Shown piece by piece: positions 33,014 to 44,370 of a stretch of 64,000 nt of DNA; within the stretch, counting starts at the first letter, position 1; each line of letters begins with the position of its first letter. The stretch is taken from NCBI RefSeq assembly GCF_020172085.1, contig NZ_JAIVAT010000003.1, forward strand, positions 248,001-312,000. Reading direction: 5' to 3'. Origin of the DNA: Rossellomorea aquimaris (GTDB lineage Bacteria; Bacillota; Bacilli; Bacillales; Bacillaceae_B). Both the position numbers and the translations under genes were made by a program. The notes beneath the pieces are model-generated. The model saw nothing but the letters and a program-made list of their open reading frames with translations, had not been told where the DNA came from and did not search any database.

Positions 33014-33355
33014 TTGGAAATTAATAAAGAGGTCTTAAAAGGACATATCGATACATTGATTCTCTCGCTCTTGAATAGCCGTGATATGTATGGATATGAA
33101 TTAGCAAAAACGGTTCGCGAAAAAAGCGAAGATCAATTCGAGCTAAAAGAAGGTACGCTTTATTTATCCTTGAAAAGGTTGGAAAAAAACCAGTGGATCT
33201 CTTCTTACTGGGGTGATGAACGGGGACCTGGGGGAAGAAGAAAATATTACACTCTCACTCCAATCGGCAAAGAAGGTTTTGAAGATAAGCGCAGGGAGTG
33301 GCAATTCGTAAAGAAAATGATTGATACCTTTATCGAAGGGGGAGAGATATCTTGA
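33014..33355 (+). CDS. PadR family transcriptional regulator
   Basis: The 113-residue protein is a PadR winged-helix repressor: GHIDTLILSLLNSRDMYGYE at the start, KEGTLYLSLKRLEKNQWI as the recognition region and GRRKYYTLTPIGKEGF as the wing. TTG 33014 is chosen because GGGGGT lies just upstream. The gene overlaps the next by four bases (TTGA), the usual sign of translational coupling. PadR regulators paired with HAAS-domain membrane proteins are common in Firmicutes, and the dyad over the promoter suggests autoregulation. Confidence 0.92.
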   Translation: MEINKEVLKGHIDTLILSLLNSRDMYGYELAKTVREKSEDQFELKEGTLYLSLKRLEKNQWISSYWGDERGPGGRRKYYTLTPIGKEGFEDKRREWQFVKKMIDTFIEGGEIS

Positions 33356-34185
33356 GACAGATTGATGCATATGTAGATTCTGTTTATGAGAATATCGGGG
33401 GTAATCGAAAAGAAATTCAGGAATTAAAAGCTGAGATGAAAAGTCACTTAATAGAGGCCGTTCATGAACTTAAAGCGGAAGGTATGCTTGAGCAAGAAGC
33501 TGTTGACATGGCTATTGACCGTTTCGGTGGAGAGCAGGAGATGCGGTCGATTGTAGGGCAGCTCTTTAAGGCTCAAAAAACGTTTGCTAAATGGGTCCTT
33601 TATCTTGCACTGGCAGTACTTCTTTTTACCATTTCGGCATTCGGATATGTATGGTCGATCCAAGAAGAAAATGCTTTGGAAAATGCTGAAATCGCTACCC
33701 AGGTCGCTTATGTTTTAGAAAATAAGACAAGTCTCACGGATGAGATGAAAATGAAAATAAATAGTTTAATTGAAATGACGGATCAAATCGCAAGTGTTGA
33801 GATTTATGATGTTAGTAGTGTGAAGAATAATAATATGATTTTTGATTATGTGAGAGACGCAAAGCCCGATTACCGTTTTGAACAGAAAGTGTGGAATCCT
33901 GAATGGTTACAAGCAGATTTCTTTCCATACGGAAACGGGGATGGAAAGCAGTGGTATATCCAAATGGAAACAAGACATATAGGAGACTGGTTGTCGATCA
34001 TTTTGTTCTCGGGAATGGCGATTTATATCACGTTGTTCACGATTTGGGCAACCATTAATGCTTATCATCATAGGCGATTAAACATTGGGTGGATAGTGGT
34101 GTTTGCTTTGTTTAATGTTTTGGGATATTTGGTTTATTACGTTGTGGGGAGAAAAAAGCGTTATATGAGTTTTAAGGAAGCATAA
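33352..34185 (+). CDS. HAAS/permease-prefix domain membrane protein
   Basis: The 277-residue product has an N-terminal helical HAAS domain (about residues 1-75; VYENIGGNRKEIQELKAEMK, MAIDRFGGEQEM), a helix near residue 80-100, an extracytoplasmic part of about 100 residues and two closing helices ending in a basic tail. HAAS domains normally accompany PadR regulators and transmit a signal to them. The start TTG overlaps the PadR stop. The ligand and exact role are unknown. Confidence 0.82.
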   Translation: MRQIDAYVDSVYENIGGNRKEIQELKAEMKSHLIEAVHELKAEGMLEQEAVDMAIDRFGGEQEMRSIVGQLFKAQKTFAKWVLYLALAVLLFTISAFGYVWSIQEENALENAEIATQVAYVLENKTSLTDEMKMKINSLIEMTDQIASVEIYDVSSVKNNNMIFDYVRDAKPDYRFEQKVWNPEWLQADFFPYGNGDGKQWYIQMETRHIGDWLSIILFSGMAIYITLFTIWATINAYHHRRLNIGWIVVFALFNVLGYLVYYVVGRKKRYMSFKEA

Positions 34186-34232
34186 ATTTTTAGGTAAGTG
34201 AACATATGAATTTGATAAGAGTAAATGAATGA

Positions 34233-34265
34233 AAAAAGCTCAGAGCAAACACCTCTGAGCTTTTT
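34233..34265. terminator. bidirectional terminator
   Basis: AAAAAGCTCAGAG and CTCTGAGCTTTTT form a 13-bp stem with a 7-nt loop. It lies after the PadR/HAAS operon and would also end the tiny minus-strand frame at 34280. Confidence 0.9.
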
Positions 34266-34279
34266 CATATGTATCCATT

Positions 34280-34366
34280 TTATTCGTTGTTATCTACAAA
34301 CCAAACTTCTCTTCCTACTTTCATTATACCACGCTGAAAAAATGTATTACAGACTGTTTCTTTCAC
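34280..34366 (-). CDS. possible 28-aa peptide gene
   Basis: GTG 34366 is preceded by GGAGGG and the frame ends just before a bidirectional terminator. The peptide (KETVCNTFFQRGIMKVGREV then WFVDNNE) is mixed, neither hydrophobic nor low-complexity, as for a real mini-protein. The ribosome site is close to the start, and no homolog is known to me. It reads towards the PadR/HAAS terminator and away from rph. Confidence 0.4.
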   Translation of the reverse strand: MKETVCNTFFQRGIMKVGREVWFVDNNE

Positions 34367-34380
34367 TACCCTCCTGCTAA

Positions 34381-37008
<2,628 letters not shown>

Positions 37009-37023
37009 TTCATGAAGGTATAA

Positions 37024-37054
37024 AAGGCGTAGTTCCTTAAATGGATTACGCCTT
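37024..37054 (+). terminator. terminator after rph
   Basis: AAGGCGTA and TACGCCTT pair around a 15-nt loop, 15 bases after the stop; the T-rich tail is weak. Confidence 0.6.
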
Positions 37055-37131
37055 ACTTTATGGGAAATGGTAAACTGATTTAGAGTAGTATTTTCATCGT
37101 TTTACTAGATGTGGTGATAGGTGGGGAACAA

Positions 37132-38100
37132 ATGAAAAAAGGTTTGAAACGTACGATTCTGTTTTTCCTAGCGTTGTCCATTTTTGTTTTTCTTAACAAT
37201 AGTTCTTTGTTTACAAAGGAAGGAGTAGGGGATCCGTTGCTTCTGGCTCATCGGGGATTGGCTCAAACGTTTCCAATGGAAGGCGTAACAGGGGATACGT
37301 GTACGGCTGAAATCATCCATGAACCTGAACATCCATACTTGGAAAACACGATTCCTTCGATGGAAGCAGCCTTCAAAGAGGGGGCAGATCTAGTCGAGAT
37401 TGATATTCAACCTACGAAAGATGGGGAATTTGCCATTTTCCACGACTGGACCCTGGATTGCAGAACCGATGGCACTGGGAAAACGAGAGATTATACGATG
37501 GATGAGCTTAGAAAGTTAGATGTCGGATATGGCTATACGGCTGACAATGGAAAGACGTATCCTTTTCGAGGGAAAGGGGTAGGAAAGATGCCTACCTTAA
37601 ACGAAGTCTTAACACACTTCCCGAATAAAGAATTCCTCATCCACATTAAGAGTAATGACCCTGTGGAAGGAACACAATTGGCAGAGTACCTTTCCCGTTA
37701 CTCAAAGACAAGGATGGACGATTTATCTGTGTACGGCGGGGATGAACCAATCAAAACTCTAAAAGAGAAGATGCCTGGCTTGCGTGCAATGTCCAAAGAA
37801 ACACTCAAAAGCTGTGTTCTGTCCTACGAAGCAATAAGCTGGACCGGCTACATACCTGACGCTTGTAAAAACACGCAAATTCATATACCGGAAAAGTATG
37901 CTCATTACCTCTGGGGATTTCCAACTAAGTTCGTAAATCGAATGGAAGAGGTCAATACGAGGGTGATCCTTGTAGCTGGAGACGGGAATTGGTCCGAAGG
38001 GTTTGATGAAGAGTCAGATCTTGAGCGAATTCCAGAAGGGTATACAGGTTGGATTTGGACAAATAGGATTGATCGGATTGCTCCGGTTGTGAAGGAATAA
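37132..38100 (+). CDS. membrane-anchored glycerophosphodiester phosphodiesterase
   Basis: The 322-residue product has an N-terminal anchor or uncleaved signal (about residues 6-24) and a GDPD barrel: LLLAHRGLAQ (catalytic His), YLENTIPSMEAAFKEGADLV, EIDIQPTKDGEFAIFHD (Glu-x-Asp metal ligands and second His), and KEFLIHIKS. Between the first His and LENT an insertion with MEGVTGDTCTAEIIHEPEHP and later cysteines suggests a disulphide-bearing extracytoplasmic subgroup. GDPDs release glycerol 3-phosphate from phosphodiesters and teichoic acid. GTGGGGAA precedes ATG 37132. Confidence 0.9.
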   Translation: MKKGLKRTILFFLALSIFVFLNNSSLFTKEGVGDPLLLAHRGLAQTFPMEGVTGDTCTAEIIHEPEHPYLENTIPSMEAAFKEGADLVEIDIQPTKDGEFAIFHDWTLDCRTDGTGKTRDYTMDELRKLDVGYGYTADNGKTYPFRGKGVGKMPTLNEVLTHFPNKEFLIHIKSNDPVEGTQLAEYLSRYSKTRMDDLSVYGGDEPIKTLKEKMPGLRAMSKETLKSCVLSYEAISWTGYIPDACKNTQIHIPEKYAHYLWGFPTKFVNRMEEVNTRVILVAGDGNWSEGFDEESDLERIPEGYTGWIWTNRIDRIAPVVKE

Positions 38101-38106
38101 TTTTTG

Positions 38107-38169
38107 AGGGACGGACCTTGTTTCTCAAAAAGTTAAAGGGACGGACCTTGCATTTGAAGGTCCGTCCCT
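38107..38169. terminator. terminator made from a duplicated GGGACGGACCTT arm
   Basis: AGGGACGGACCTTG occurs twice on the plus strand (38107-38120 and 38137-38150), and AAGGTCCGTCCCT (38157-38169) is the inverted copy. Either left arm can pair with the right arm. T-runs follow on both strands, so it separates two convergent genes. Confidence 0.8.
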
Positions 38170-38175
38170 CTTCTT

Positions 38176-39876
38176 TTACAACGGTGGAAGGTCAAATTTT
38201 CCTTCTTCGAATAGTTGTTTTAGCATGTGTTTGGTGTAGCCGGCGGCTTGGGAGAACTGGATTTTGGCCGGCATTGGTGCTTCGTTGGCATCGACGACGA
38301 CGTCGATGATGCATGGTTTCTTTTGTTGGATGGCTTTTTGCAGTGATGGCAGGATGTCTTCTGGGCGTTCAACTCGATATCCGACTCCACCGCAGGCTTC
38401 TGCATATTTGGCGAAGTCAGGGTTCTGAAGGTTTGTACCGAATTCAATATTCCCCATCACTTCCTGTTCGAATTTGATCATGGCGATTTTATGGTTGTTT
38501 AGGACCACGACGATGATGGGTAAGTCATATTTGACTGCCGTTACGAAGTCTGCCATCGTCATGGCGAATCCGCCGTCTCCGCAAATCGCGAACACCTGTC
38601 GATCGGGATAGGCGATTTGACCGGCAAGAGCTCCCGGCAGACCACAGCCAAGGGTTGCGAGCCAGCTCGAAATGATAAAGGACTGATTGGTGATTGGGAA
38701 ATGACGTGCCATCCACACCGTTACATTACCAACATCCACAGACAGGATGGCGTCATCTGACGCCACTTCCTTGAGGGCATGGATCAGTCGCTGAGGCTTG
38801 AGTGGAACTGAACCATTCTCTTCTTGTGCCTCCAGCGTGTCCCACCATTTGCTCGTCCTTTCCTGATTCTTCTCCAGGAATTCTCGATTTTCATTTCGCG
38901 AGATATGCTCAGTCAACCATTTAAGGGAGGTGGCTGCATCTCCTGCTAGACCGACATCAACCGGGTAACGTTTCCCAATTTGGGTAGGATCGATGTCAAT
39001 CTGAATGGTCTTCGCTTTGTCCGGCAGAAATCCTGTGAACGGGAATGAGGTTCCGATCATCATGAGCATATCTGCTTCCTGCATGGCTTCATACGAAGGC
39101 TTTGTCCCGATCAGACCTAGACCTCCTAAACAAAATGGATGCTTATCAGGGATGACGCCTTTTCCAGGCAAGGTCAATACGATGGGGGCCCCGACCTTTT
39201 CAGCAAAAGCTAATAATGTCTCCCGATGCCCGTGGACGCCTTTTCCTGCAAGGATAATTGGTCGTTCCGCCCCTTCGATGATTTCCTTTGCTCTGTGTAA
39301 ATCTTCAGGGAGCGGGGAGATATCCTGTTTTACGGCAAAATGGGCCGTTACGCGAGCTTCTTTGCCCACTTCAAAGCGGGGGATATCATCCGGAATGGTC
39401 AGCACGGATACCCCTTTTTTTGCATAGGCAGTCCGGATCGCCTGATTGACAACGGCAGGTAACTGTTCAGCAGACATGATGCGCTGATTATAAACCGCAA
39501 CATCGTCAAACATCCTATCGAGGTTCACTTCTTGAAAGGAATCGGTCCCGAGAAGGTCCGTTTCCACTTGACCAGTAATCGCTAAAACCGGGGCTCTATC
39601 CAGCTTGGCATCATACAATCCATTCAGAAGATGAATTGCCCCCGGGCCGGCAATCGCCGTGCACACGCCCAGTTTCCCTGTTAATTTCGCATACGCCGCC
39701 GCAGCCAGAGCCCCTGCTTCCTCATGCCTGACTTGAATGAACTTAATTTTATCCTGTCTTTTTCGTAGTGGCTCGATAATCGAATTGATGGAGTCACCTG
39801 GCATGCCGTATATATGGTCGACGCCCCATTCGATTAAGAGATCAATTAATTTTTCACCAGCGTTCTGTTTAAACAT
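38176..39876 (-). CDS. ydaP: pyruvate oxidase, ThDP-dependent, YdaP type
   Basis: The 566-residue protein has the three domains of the ThDP oxidase/acetolactate synthase group: an N-terminal PYR domain with the catalytic Glu in RHEEAGALAAAAYAKLTGK, a central FAD-type domain (ILAGKGVHGH, LGLIGTKPSYEAM), and a C-terminal PP domain with the GDGGFAMTMADFVTAVKYDL ThDP/Mg motif. Such enzymes oxidise pyruvate to acetate or acetyl phosphate at the membrane; B. subtilis YdaP belongs to the general stress response. GAGAGGAG places the start at ATG 39876. It is divergent from gpmA. Confidence 0.9.
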   Translation of the reverse strand: MFKQNAGEKLIDLLIEWGVDHIYGMPGDSINSIIEPLRKRQDKIKFIQVRHEEAGALAAAAYAKLTGKLGVCTAIAGPGAIHLLNGLYDAKLDRAPVLAITGQVETDLLGTDSFQEVNLDRMFDDVAVYNQRIMSAEQLPAVVNQAIRTAYAKKGVSVLTIPDDIPRFEVGKEARVTAHFAVKQDISPLPEDLHRAKEIIEGAERPIILAGKGVHGHRETLLAFAEKVGAPIVLTLPGKGVIPDKHPFCLGGLGLIGTKPSYEAMQEADMLMMIGTSFPFTGFLPDKAKTIQIDIDPTQIGKRYPVDVGLAGDAATSLKWLTEHISRNENREFLEKNQERTSKWWDTLEAQEENGSVPLKPQRLIHALKEVASDDAILSVDVGNVTVWMARHFPITNQSFIISSWLATLGCGLPGALAGQIAYPDRQVFAICGDGGFAMTMADFVTAVKYDLPIIVVVLNNHKIAMIKFEQEVMGNIEFGTNLQNPDFAKYAEACGGVGYRVERPEDILPSLQKAIQQKKPCIIDVVVDANEAPMPAKIQFSQAAGYTKHMLKQLFEEGKFDLPPL

Positions 39877-39995
39877 CACGTATTCTCCTCTCGAAAATTG
39901 GTTATTTCTATTTTGGTACAATACTTCCTAAATTACTCAATATTTCTAACTCAACATGCACATACTGAAAAAATAAATATCCTGGGGTGATAAAG

Positions 39996-40763
39996 ATGAA
40001 GAAGCTTGTGTTGATTCGTCATGGCGAGAGCCAATATAATCTTGAGAATCGATTTACCGGCTGGACGGATGTGGATTTGACGGATGATGGTTATAACGAG
40101 GCAAGGGAAGCGGGAGCCGTCCTGAAGAAACACGGGTTTGGATTCGATGTTGCCTATACATCGGTTTTAAAACGGGCTGTTCGAACATTATGGATCACGC
40201 TGCACGAAATGGACCTGGTCTGGATCCCAGTCCTTAAATCATGGAGACTAAACGAGCGGCATTATGGCGGGCTGCAGGGATTGGATAAAGATGAAGTGAC
40301 AGAGAAGTTTGGTGAAGAGCAGGTCCATGAATGGAGACGGTCTGCCGATATCCGGCCACCGGAAATTTCAGAAAAAGGGCATCGAGGGAACCTCTCCGAT
40401 CCGAAATACGCTTCTGTAGGTGAGGCGAATATGCCATTTGCGGAAAGCCTTCTCGATACTGAAAAAAGGGCTCTCGTCTATTGGCATGAAGAGATTGTCC
40501 CGACGATCCGGGACAATCAGCGTGTCATCATCTCAGCACATGGGAATACGCTACGGGCACTCGTTAAATACCTTGACGATATTCCGGATGATGGGATCGT
40601 GAGCCTCAATATTCCAAACAGCATCCCGCTTGTGTATGAATTGGATGATGACTTGAAGCCTATCAGGCATTATTATTTGGACGATGAGGGAGAGGTGCCG
40701 CATGATAGAATTCCGCGGCATATGGATTTGGAGGATAGGGAGAATTGGGATTGGATGGGGTGA
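39996..40763 (+). CDS. gpmA: 2,3-bisphosphoglycerate-dependent phosphoglycerate mutase
   Basis: The 255-residue protein has the dPGM signature [20 protein letters not shown] with the phospho-His in RHG, the basic cluster [23 protein letters not shown] and the second catalytic His in [17 protein letters not shown]. It interconverts 3- and 2-phosphoglycerate. In Bacillus the main glycolytic enzyme is the cofactor-independent GpmI, so this is probably an additional isoenzyme. GGGGTGAT precedes ATG 39996; GTG 39987 lies within that site. Confidence 0.92.
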   Translation: MKKLVLIRHGESQYNLENRFTGWTDVDLTDDGYNEAREAGAVLKKHGFGFDVAYTSVLKRAVRTLWITLHEMDLVWIPVLKSWRLNERHYGGLQGLDKDEVTEKFGEEQVHEWRRSADIRPPEISEKGHRGNLSDPKYASVGEANMPFAESLLDTEKRALVYWHEEIVPTIRDNQRVIISAHGNTLRALVKYLDDIPDDGIVSLNIPNSIPLVYELDDDLKPIRHYYLDDEGEVPHDRIPRHMDLEDRENWDWMG

Positions 40764-40870
40764 ATGGATTTAAAGGGAATCAAAGGCCAAACGTACTTGT
40801 GTTGAATTGAAACTTCTAGTTGTATGTATTAATTATTCGTAGTATAAAAATAATGTGATTCAAAAAAGAT

Positions 40871-40898
40871 AGGTTCAGTGGCTGATTCCACTGAACCT
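40871..40898. terminator. bidirectional terminator between gpmA and the NUDIX gene
   Basis: AGGTTCAGTGG and CCACTGAACCT form a perfect 11-bp stem with a 6-nt loop, A-rich on the left and T-rich on the right. Confidence 0.9.
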
Positions 40899-40964
40899 GT
40901 TTTATTTTGATGATTTATTTCATTAAAGCCCCTTTAAATGAATTTTGTTCAAAACTTCAATAAC

Positions 40965-41411
40965 TTATTTTCTATTTATATACTCCTCAATAAACCCTTT
41001 ATCATTTTCAGTTAATTCATATGGCAAATTATCCGTTGCGAAATACTTCATATCTTTTGACTCACTATAATCAATCTTTATATCTCCAGTAACATCTTTA
41101 GTATAATAAACGGCTGTTGCCGAATATAATTCATCGCCATTTGGGACTTTTAAGTAATATTGCGAACCAGAGAGTACATTAAGTAATTTTAAATTTTCAA
41201 CTACTAATCCTGTTTCTTCAAAGACCTCTCTTTGCGCCACTTCCTCAAAACTCTCTCCTAAATCCATTAAACCACCGGGCAATCCCCAATTCCCATTGTG
41301 TCTTTTTTGTAATAATATCTCATTCTGCTCATTTACAATAATAACAACAGATCCAGGTAAAATAATTGGCTTGTGACCCACATACTGTCTTAGATATTTG
41401 AAGTATTCCAT
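40965..41411 (-). CDS. NUDIX hydrolase (paralog 2 of 3)
   Basis: The 148-residue protein has a full NUDIX box GGLMDLGESFEEVAQRE followed by VFEETGL and shares the N-terminal signature YFKYLRQYVGHKPIILPGS with the NUDIX proteins at 10032 and 54713. Its codon use is clearly more AT-rich than that of the copy at 54713, which suggests separate histories. GGGGGA precedes the ATG. The substrate is unknown; this subgroup is annotated as general NTP pyrophosphohydrolase. Confidence 0.9.
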   Translation of the reverse strand: MEYFKYLRQYVGHKPIILPGSVVIIVNEQNEILLQKRHNGNWGLPGGLMDLGESFEEVAQREVFEETGLVVENLKLLNVLSGSQYYLKVPNGDELYSATAVYYTKDVTGDIKIDYSESKDMKYFATDNLPYELTENDKGFIEEYINRK

Positions 41412-41546
41412 TAAAATTTCCCCCTTTTATTCCGTCAATGAAACGATTTCTAAACAAAGATTAATTTGCACTCTTTCACTAAACTGCCCGTTAATTGAAG
41501 ATTCCCTCTACACGCTGCATAATTCTATTCAAGGATATTACGACTA

Positions 41547-42341
41547 TCACAAAATTTCAGATTCAAGCTTGTCCAACCAATTATGCACTAAAGCATTGAA
41601 GACTTCCTCCTGCTCGATCTGCACATTATGACCACCCATATCAAGCACTGCAAAGGTAGCCCTTGGGTAGTTCTCGATTAATTGCCACGCATCCTGATAT
41701 CCGACTACATGGTCTTGCCGACCTGTAACAATCAGTGTCGGGTAGTCAAGTTGATGTGAGAGGTCGAAGGTGAAACCATATCCATTCTCTCTGATCCTGT
41801 TCACGAATTCTTCATTCGTTTGAGTGGAAGGAATAAGTATGTCATCCCGGAACCTTTCCCATTCTTTCTTACCCTGAACGACACCCATGGAGGCAAAAGC
41901 TTCGGCTTCCAGTGAAGAGAGGTTTGATAGTAAATGAGGGTCTTTTTTTAATACAACCTGCTGCGGCAGTTCTCTTTTGTCAGAATCGGGTATGACCATG
42001 GGGGCGAGCAGCATTAAACCACGGGCATAATCTTGTCTCGCCTGAACGGTCCCCCTCGCCATATATCCCCCATATGAATATCCGCAAACGATGAAGGGTT
42101 GATCTGGGATCAATTCATCCATCAGTTCAAGAACAGCTTCCAACATATCGTCTGAATTCTGGATGGATTGTTGTGGTTCAGAAAGCCCCATTCCAGGGAG
42201 GTCTATGTATATTCTCTTCCAACCAGTACGTTTTTCAAAATTCGGTTCCATCGCGTTCATCATCGCCTGATGATCCAGTGTCCATCCATGGACCATTACG
42301 ATGGGAAAGCCTTCTCCGATTATTTTATGGTGAATAGTCAT
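41547..42341 (-). CDS. alpha/beta hydrolase
   Basis: The 264-residue protein has the oxyanion strand VMVHGWTLDHQAM, the nucleophile elbow GYSYGGYMARG (Ser about residue 88), the acid in VTGRQDHVVGYQDA and the catalytic His in DMGGHNVQIEQEE. No signal peptide. It resembles the MhpC/BioH-like esterases; substrate unknown. AAGGAGGAGA precedes the ATG. A 135-base gap with no features separates it from the NUDIX gene. Confidence 0.9.
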   Translation of the reverse strand: MTIHHKIIGEGFPIVMVHGWTLDHQAMMNAMEPNFEKRTGWKRIYIDLPGMGLSEPQQSIQNSDDMLEAVLELMDELIPDQPFIVCGYSYGGYMARGTVQARQDYARGLMLLAPMVIPDSDKRELPQQVVLKKDPHLLSNLSSLEAEAFASMGVVQGKKEWERFRDDILIPSTQTNEEFVNRIRENGYGFTFDLSHQLDYPTLIVTGRQDHVVGYQDAWQLIENYPRATFAVLDMGGHNVQIEQEEVFNALVHNWLDKLESEIL

Positions 42342-42454
42342 GTACCTTCTCCTCCTTAGTAATCTATAAAAAGTATATGTTATTTTTTGGATTAATCAAA
42401 GGATACTCTTCTACGCGTGTTGAATGCACATACAGGTAGTTTTTTCTAAAAAAA

Positions 42455-42480
42455 TGAAACCAACTACTAATTGATTCGTC
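42455..42480 (+). promoter_or_regulatory. ECF sigma-type promoter of the sigma/DUF4871 operon
   Basis: TGAAAC (42455-42460), a 16-bp spacer and CGTC (42477-42480) match the consensus known for Bacillus sigma-M/W-type factors exactly. It lies 34 bases before the sigma gene, which suggests autoregulation. Confidence 0.85.
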
Positions 42481-42513
42481 TTAGCATTAAACGGGGAATG
42501 AGGTGAGGAACGT

Positions 42514-43062
42514 GTGAGAAAGGTAAAGAATGAAGACCATTCAGATGGCAGGGATGCCTGGCTAGAGATCATCATGGATGAATATGGGGAACGGCTAACG
42601 AAATTGGCTTACAACTATGTGAAAGATTGGAATCTGGCGGAAGACATCGTGCAGGATGTTTTTGTTACTTGCTACAGGCATTATGAAAAAATAGATGAGA
42701 TTCTTTCATTTAAAGCGTGGATATACCGACTGGTCATTAATCGAGCAAAGGATGTTCTGAAGAGTTCAGCGTTTAAGAGAGTGGTGATGAATTCAAGTCT
42801 GTTTTCTCGTTTTACATCAAATGAACCGTTACCTGAAATGAGTGTGTTGAAGCGAAGTGAGGAAGAGATTCTTTCAAGGAACGTTCTAGACTTGCCCGTA
42901 AAATATCGGGAAGTTATTATTCTATATTATTATGAAGAATGCAACATTGATGAGATAAGAGAGCTGTTAGGGTTGAACCGGAATACGATCAAAACCAGGC
43001 TAAGCAGAGGCAGAAGTAAGCTGAAAAATATGATGGAAAGGTGGGACGGAGATGGAGGATAA
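42514..43062 (+). CDS. ECF sigma factor (system 1)
   Basis: The 182-residue protein has sigma region 2 (TKLAYNYVKDWNLAEDIVQD, FKAWIYRLVINRAKD) and region 4 (LPVKYREVIILYYYEECNID, LLGLNRNTIKTRLSRGRSKL). It starts at GTG 42514 with AGGTGAGGA upstream and overlaps the next gene by 11 bases. An ECF-type promoter stands directly in front. Together with the downstream membrane protein it forms a sigma/anti-sigma pair that should respond to an envelope signal; the signal is not known. Confidence 0.93.
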   Translation: MRKVKNEDHSDGRDAWLEIIMDEYGERLTKLAYNYVKDWNLAEDIVQDVFVTCYRHYEKIDEILSFKAWIYRLVINRAKDVLKSSAFKRVVMNSSLFSRFTSNEPLPEMSVLKRSEEEILSRNVLDLPVKYREVIILYYYEECNIDEIRELLGLNRNTIKTRLSRGRSKLKNMMERWDGDGG

Positions 43063-44059
43063 GCTTAACGAATTGAAGAGAGCAATGAATTCTACAACTC
43101 ACGAAGGCCGCCACTTTACGGAGTTACAAAAAAATAAGATTCGGCATACCGTTCATAATCCGGTGGAGACAAAACGCCCAAGTCCATTCATCATATTCAG
43201 CATGACGACTGTCGCCATCTGCTTAATAGTCTTCTTTGTTTCAACAGAATTGTTGCTAAAGCAGAATGGTTCGATTACCGGGAGTCCGAACACATGGAGA
43301 GTCCATCACGATTATAAGGAGAATAATAAAGCCCTATTTAGTATCATACCTGATCCAGAACTGCATGCCGGTAAGCCATATGGCTACATTTTTAGTTTCA
43401 AAGAATCTTTTGACACATTCAAAGGAAAAGACCTATCCATTAAAGCGGTGCATAAGAAAACAGGTCAGCGCATTGAAGTGCTGTCCCCTCAAAGAATAAC
43501 GAAACCTTCGCCAGGGTATTCAAGTCTGCAGCGTTTCACGGCAAATTTTCAGGTTCCCTACAGCGGAATATGGAGGTATGAAGTCTACCTTGACGATAAG
43601 GCTTACGGTAATGTCGTCGTAAGTGTGGCTGAAAAAGAAGAAGGGGGGCTTGTCAAGTTACCAGAAGATATCCCTGACTACGTTCGAGAAAGTGATTTTA
43701 ACCAGATCAACTGGGATCGAAAGGCGACCACATTTGGACCTAACATGATTGGGAATGAAAACAAGTCAGGTATCATTGGTGCCGACATGCCAAGCCTGTC
43801 CGGACAAAAGTGGATGTGGCATCTGTGGGACACGGAAGCCTCAGATCTCACAGTGGTTGGTTATCACAGAGAGTCGGGGACCGTGCATCCAATATTAAAT
43901 AACGGTGAGAGTTGGACGATTCCTCTCGGCGGGGAGAATAATGGCGCGGATGTTCATGCTCCATCTTCTGTTATGATCCCTGAGCGGGGGGAGTGGGCGT
44001 TTGTGCTTTATACGAATGGGGAGTTGTTCGATGTGGTTGTGTTGGAGATTGATGAGTGA
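43052..44059 (+). CDS. anti-sigma factor-like membrane protein with DUF4871-type domain
   Basis: The 335-residue protein has a cytoplasmic N-terminus of about 45 residues, one membrane helix (FIIFSMTTVAICLIVFFVS), and a long extracytoplasmic part that looks like the DUF4871 family, ending with TIPLGGENNGADVHAPSSVM and FVLYTNGELFDVVVLEID. The topology and the overlap with the sigma gene mark it as the anti-sigma factor of this pair. The DUF4871 domain would then be the sensor. ATG 43052 has GGACGGAG nearby. Confidence 0.8.
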   Translation: MEDKLNELKRAMNSTTHEGRHFTELQKNKIRHTVHNPVETKRPSPFIIFSMTTVAICLIVFFVSTELLLKQNGSITGSPNTWRVHHDYKENNKALFSIIPDPELHAGKPYGYIFSFKESFDTFKGKDLSIKAVHKKTGQRIEVLSPQRITKPSPGYSSLQRFTANFQVPYSGIWRYEVYLDDKAYGNVVVSVAEKEEGGLVKLPEDIPDYVRESDFNQINWDRKATTFGPNMIGNENKSGIIGADMPSLSGQKWMWHLWDTEASDLTVVGYHRESGTVHPILNNGESWTIPLGGENNGADVHAPSSVMIPERGEWAFVLYTNGELFDVVVLEIDE

Positions 44060-44100
44060 CTTTATTGAGTGGAGATTGTTTTTAAAAAAATTAAATAGAT

Positions 44101-44126
44101 ATCCGGGCTTGTGCCCGGATTTTATT
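44101..44126 (+). terminator. terminator of ECF operon 1
   Basis: ATCCGGGC and GCCCGGAT form a perfect 8-bp GC-rich stem with a 4-nt loop, followed by TTTATT. Confidence 0.88.
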
Positions 44127-44182
44127 GGTTTTCTATTCTGTTTAAATAAATATTAGTGTGAATCTTGAAGAAATACTGTTGC

Positions 44183-44352
44183 ATGGTCCAATGTGGAACT
44201 AATAATCTATTTCGACCTAAGTAGAGTGCTGATATATGAGCCGGTTTGGACTAATTATGCTCCGCTTTCAGGATTTATGATCTGAAATTCAAACTTATGA
44301 TCCTGATATTTCATTTATGATCCAACATGGACCCAATATGATCTATTTGTCG
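44183..44352. repeat. 20-bp degenerate tandem repeat with ATGATC core
   Basis: ATGAGC 44236, ATGCTC 44257, ATGATC 44277, 44297, 44317 and 44338 lie 20-21 bases apart. The segment 44183-44217 is also a diverged copy of 44317-44352 (ATGGTCCAATGTGGAAC against ATGATCCAACATGGACC). The array fills the gap between two convergent genes. Confidence 0.7.
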
Positions 44353-44370
44353 AAAAATATTGAAGGTCCA

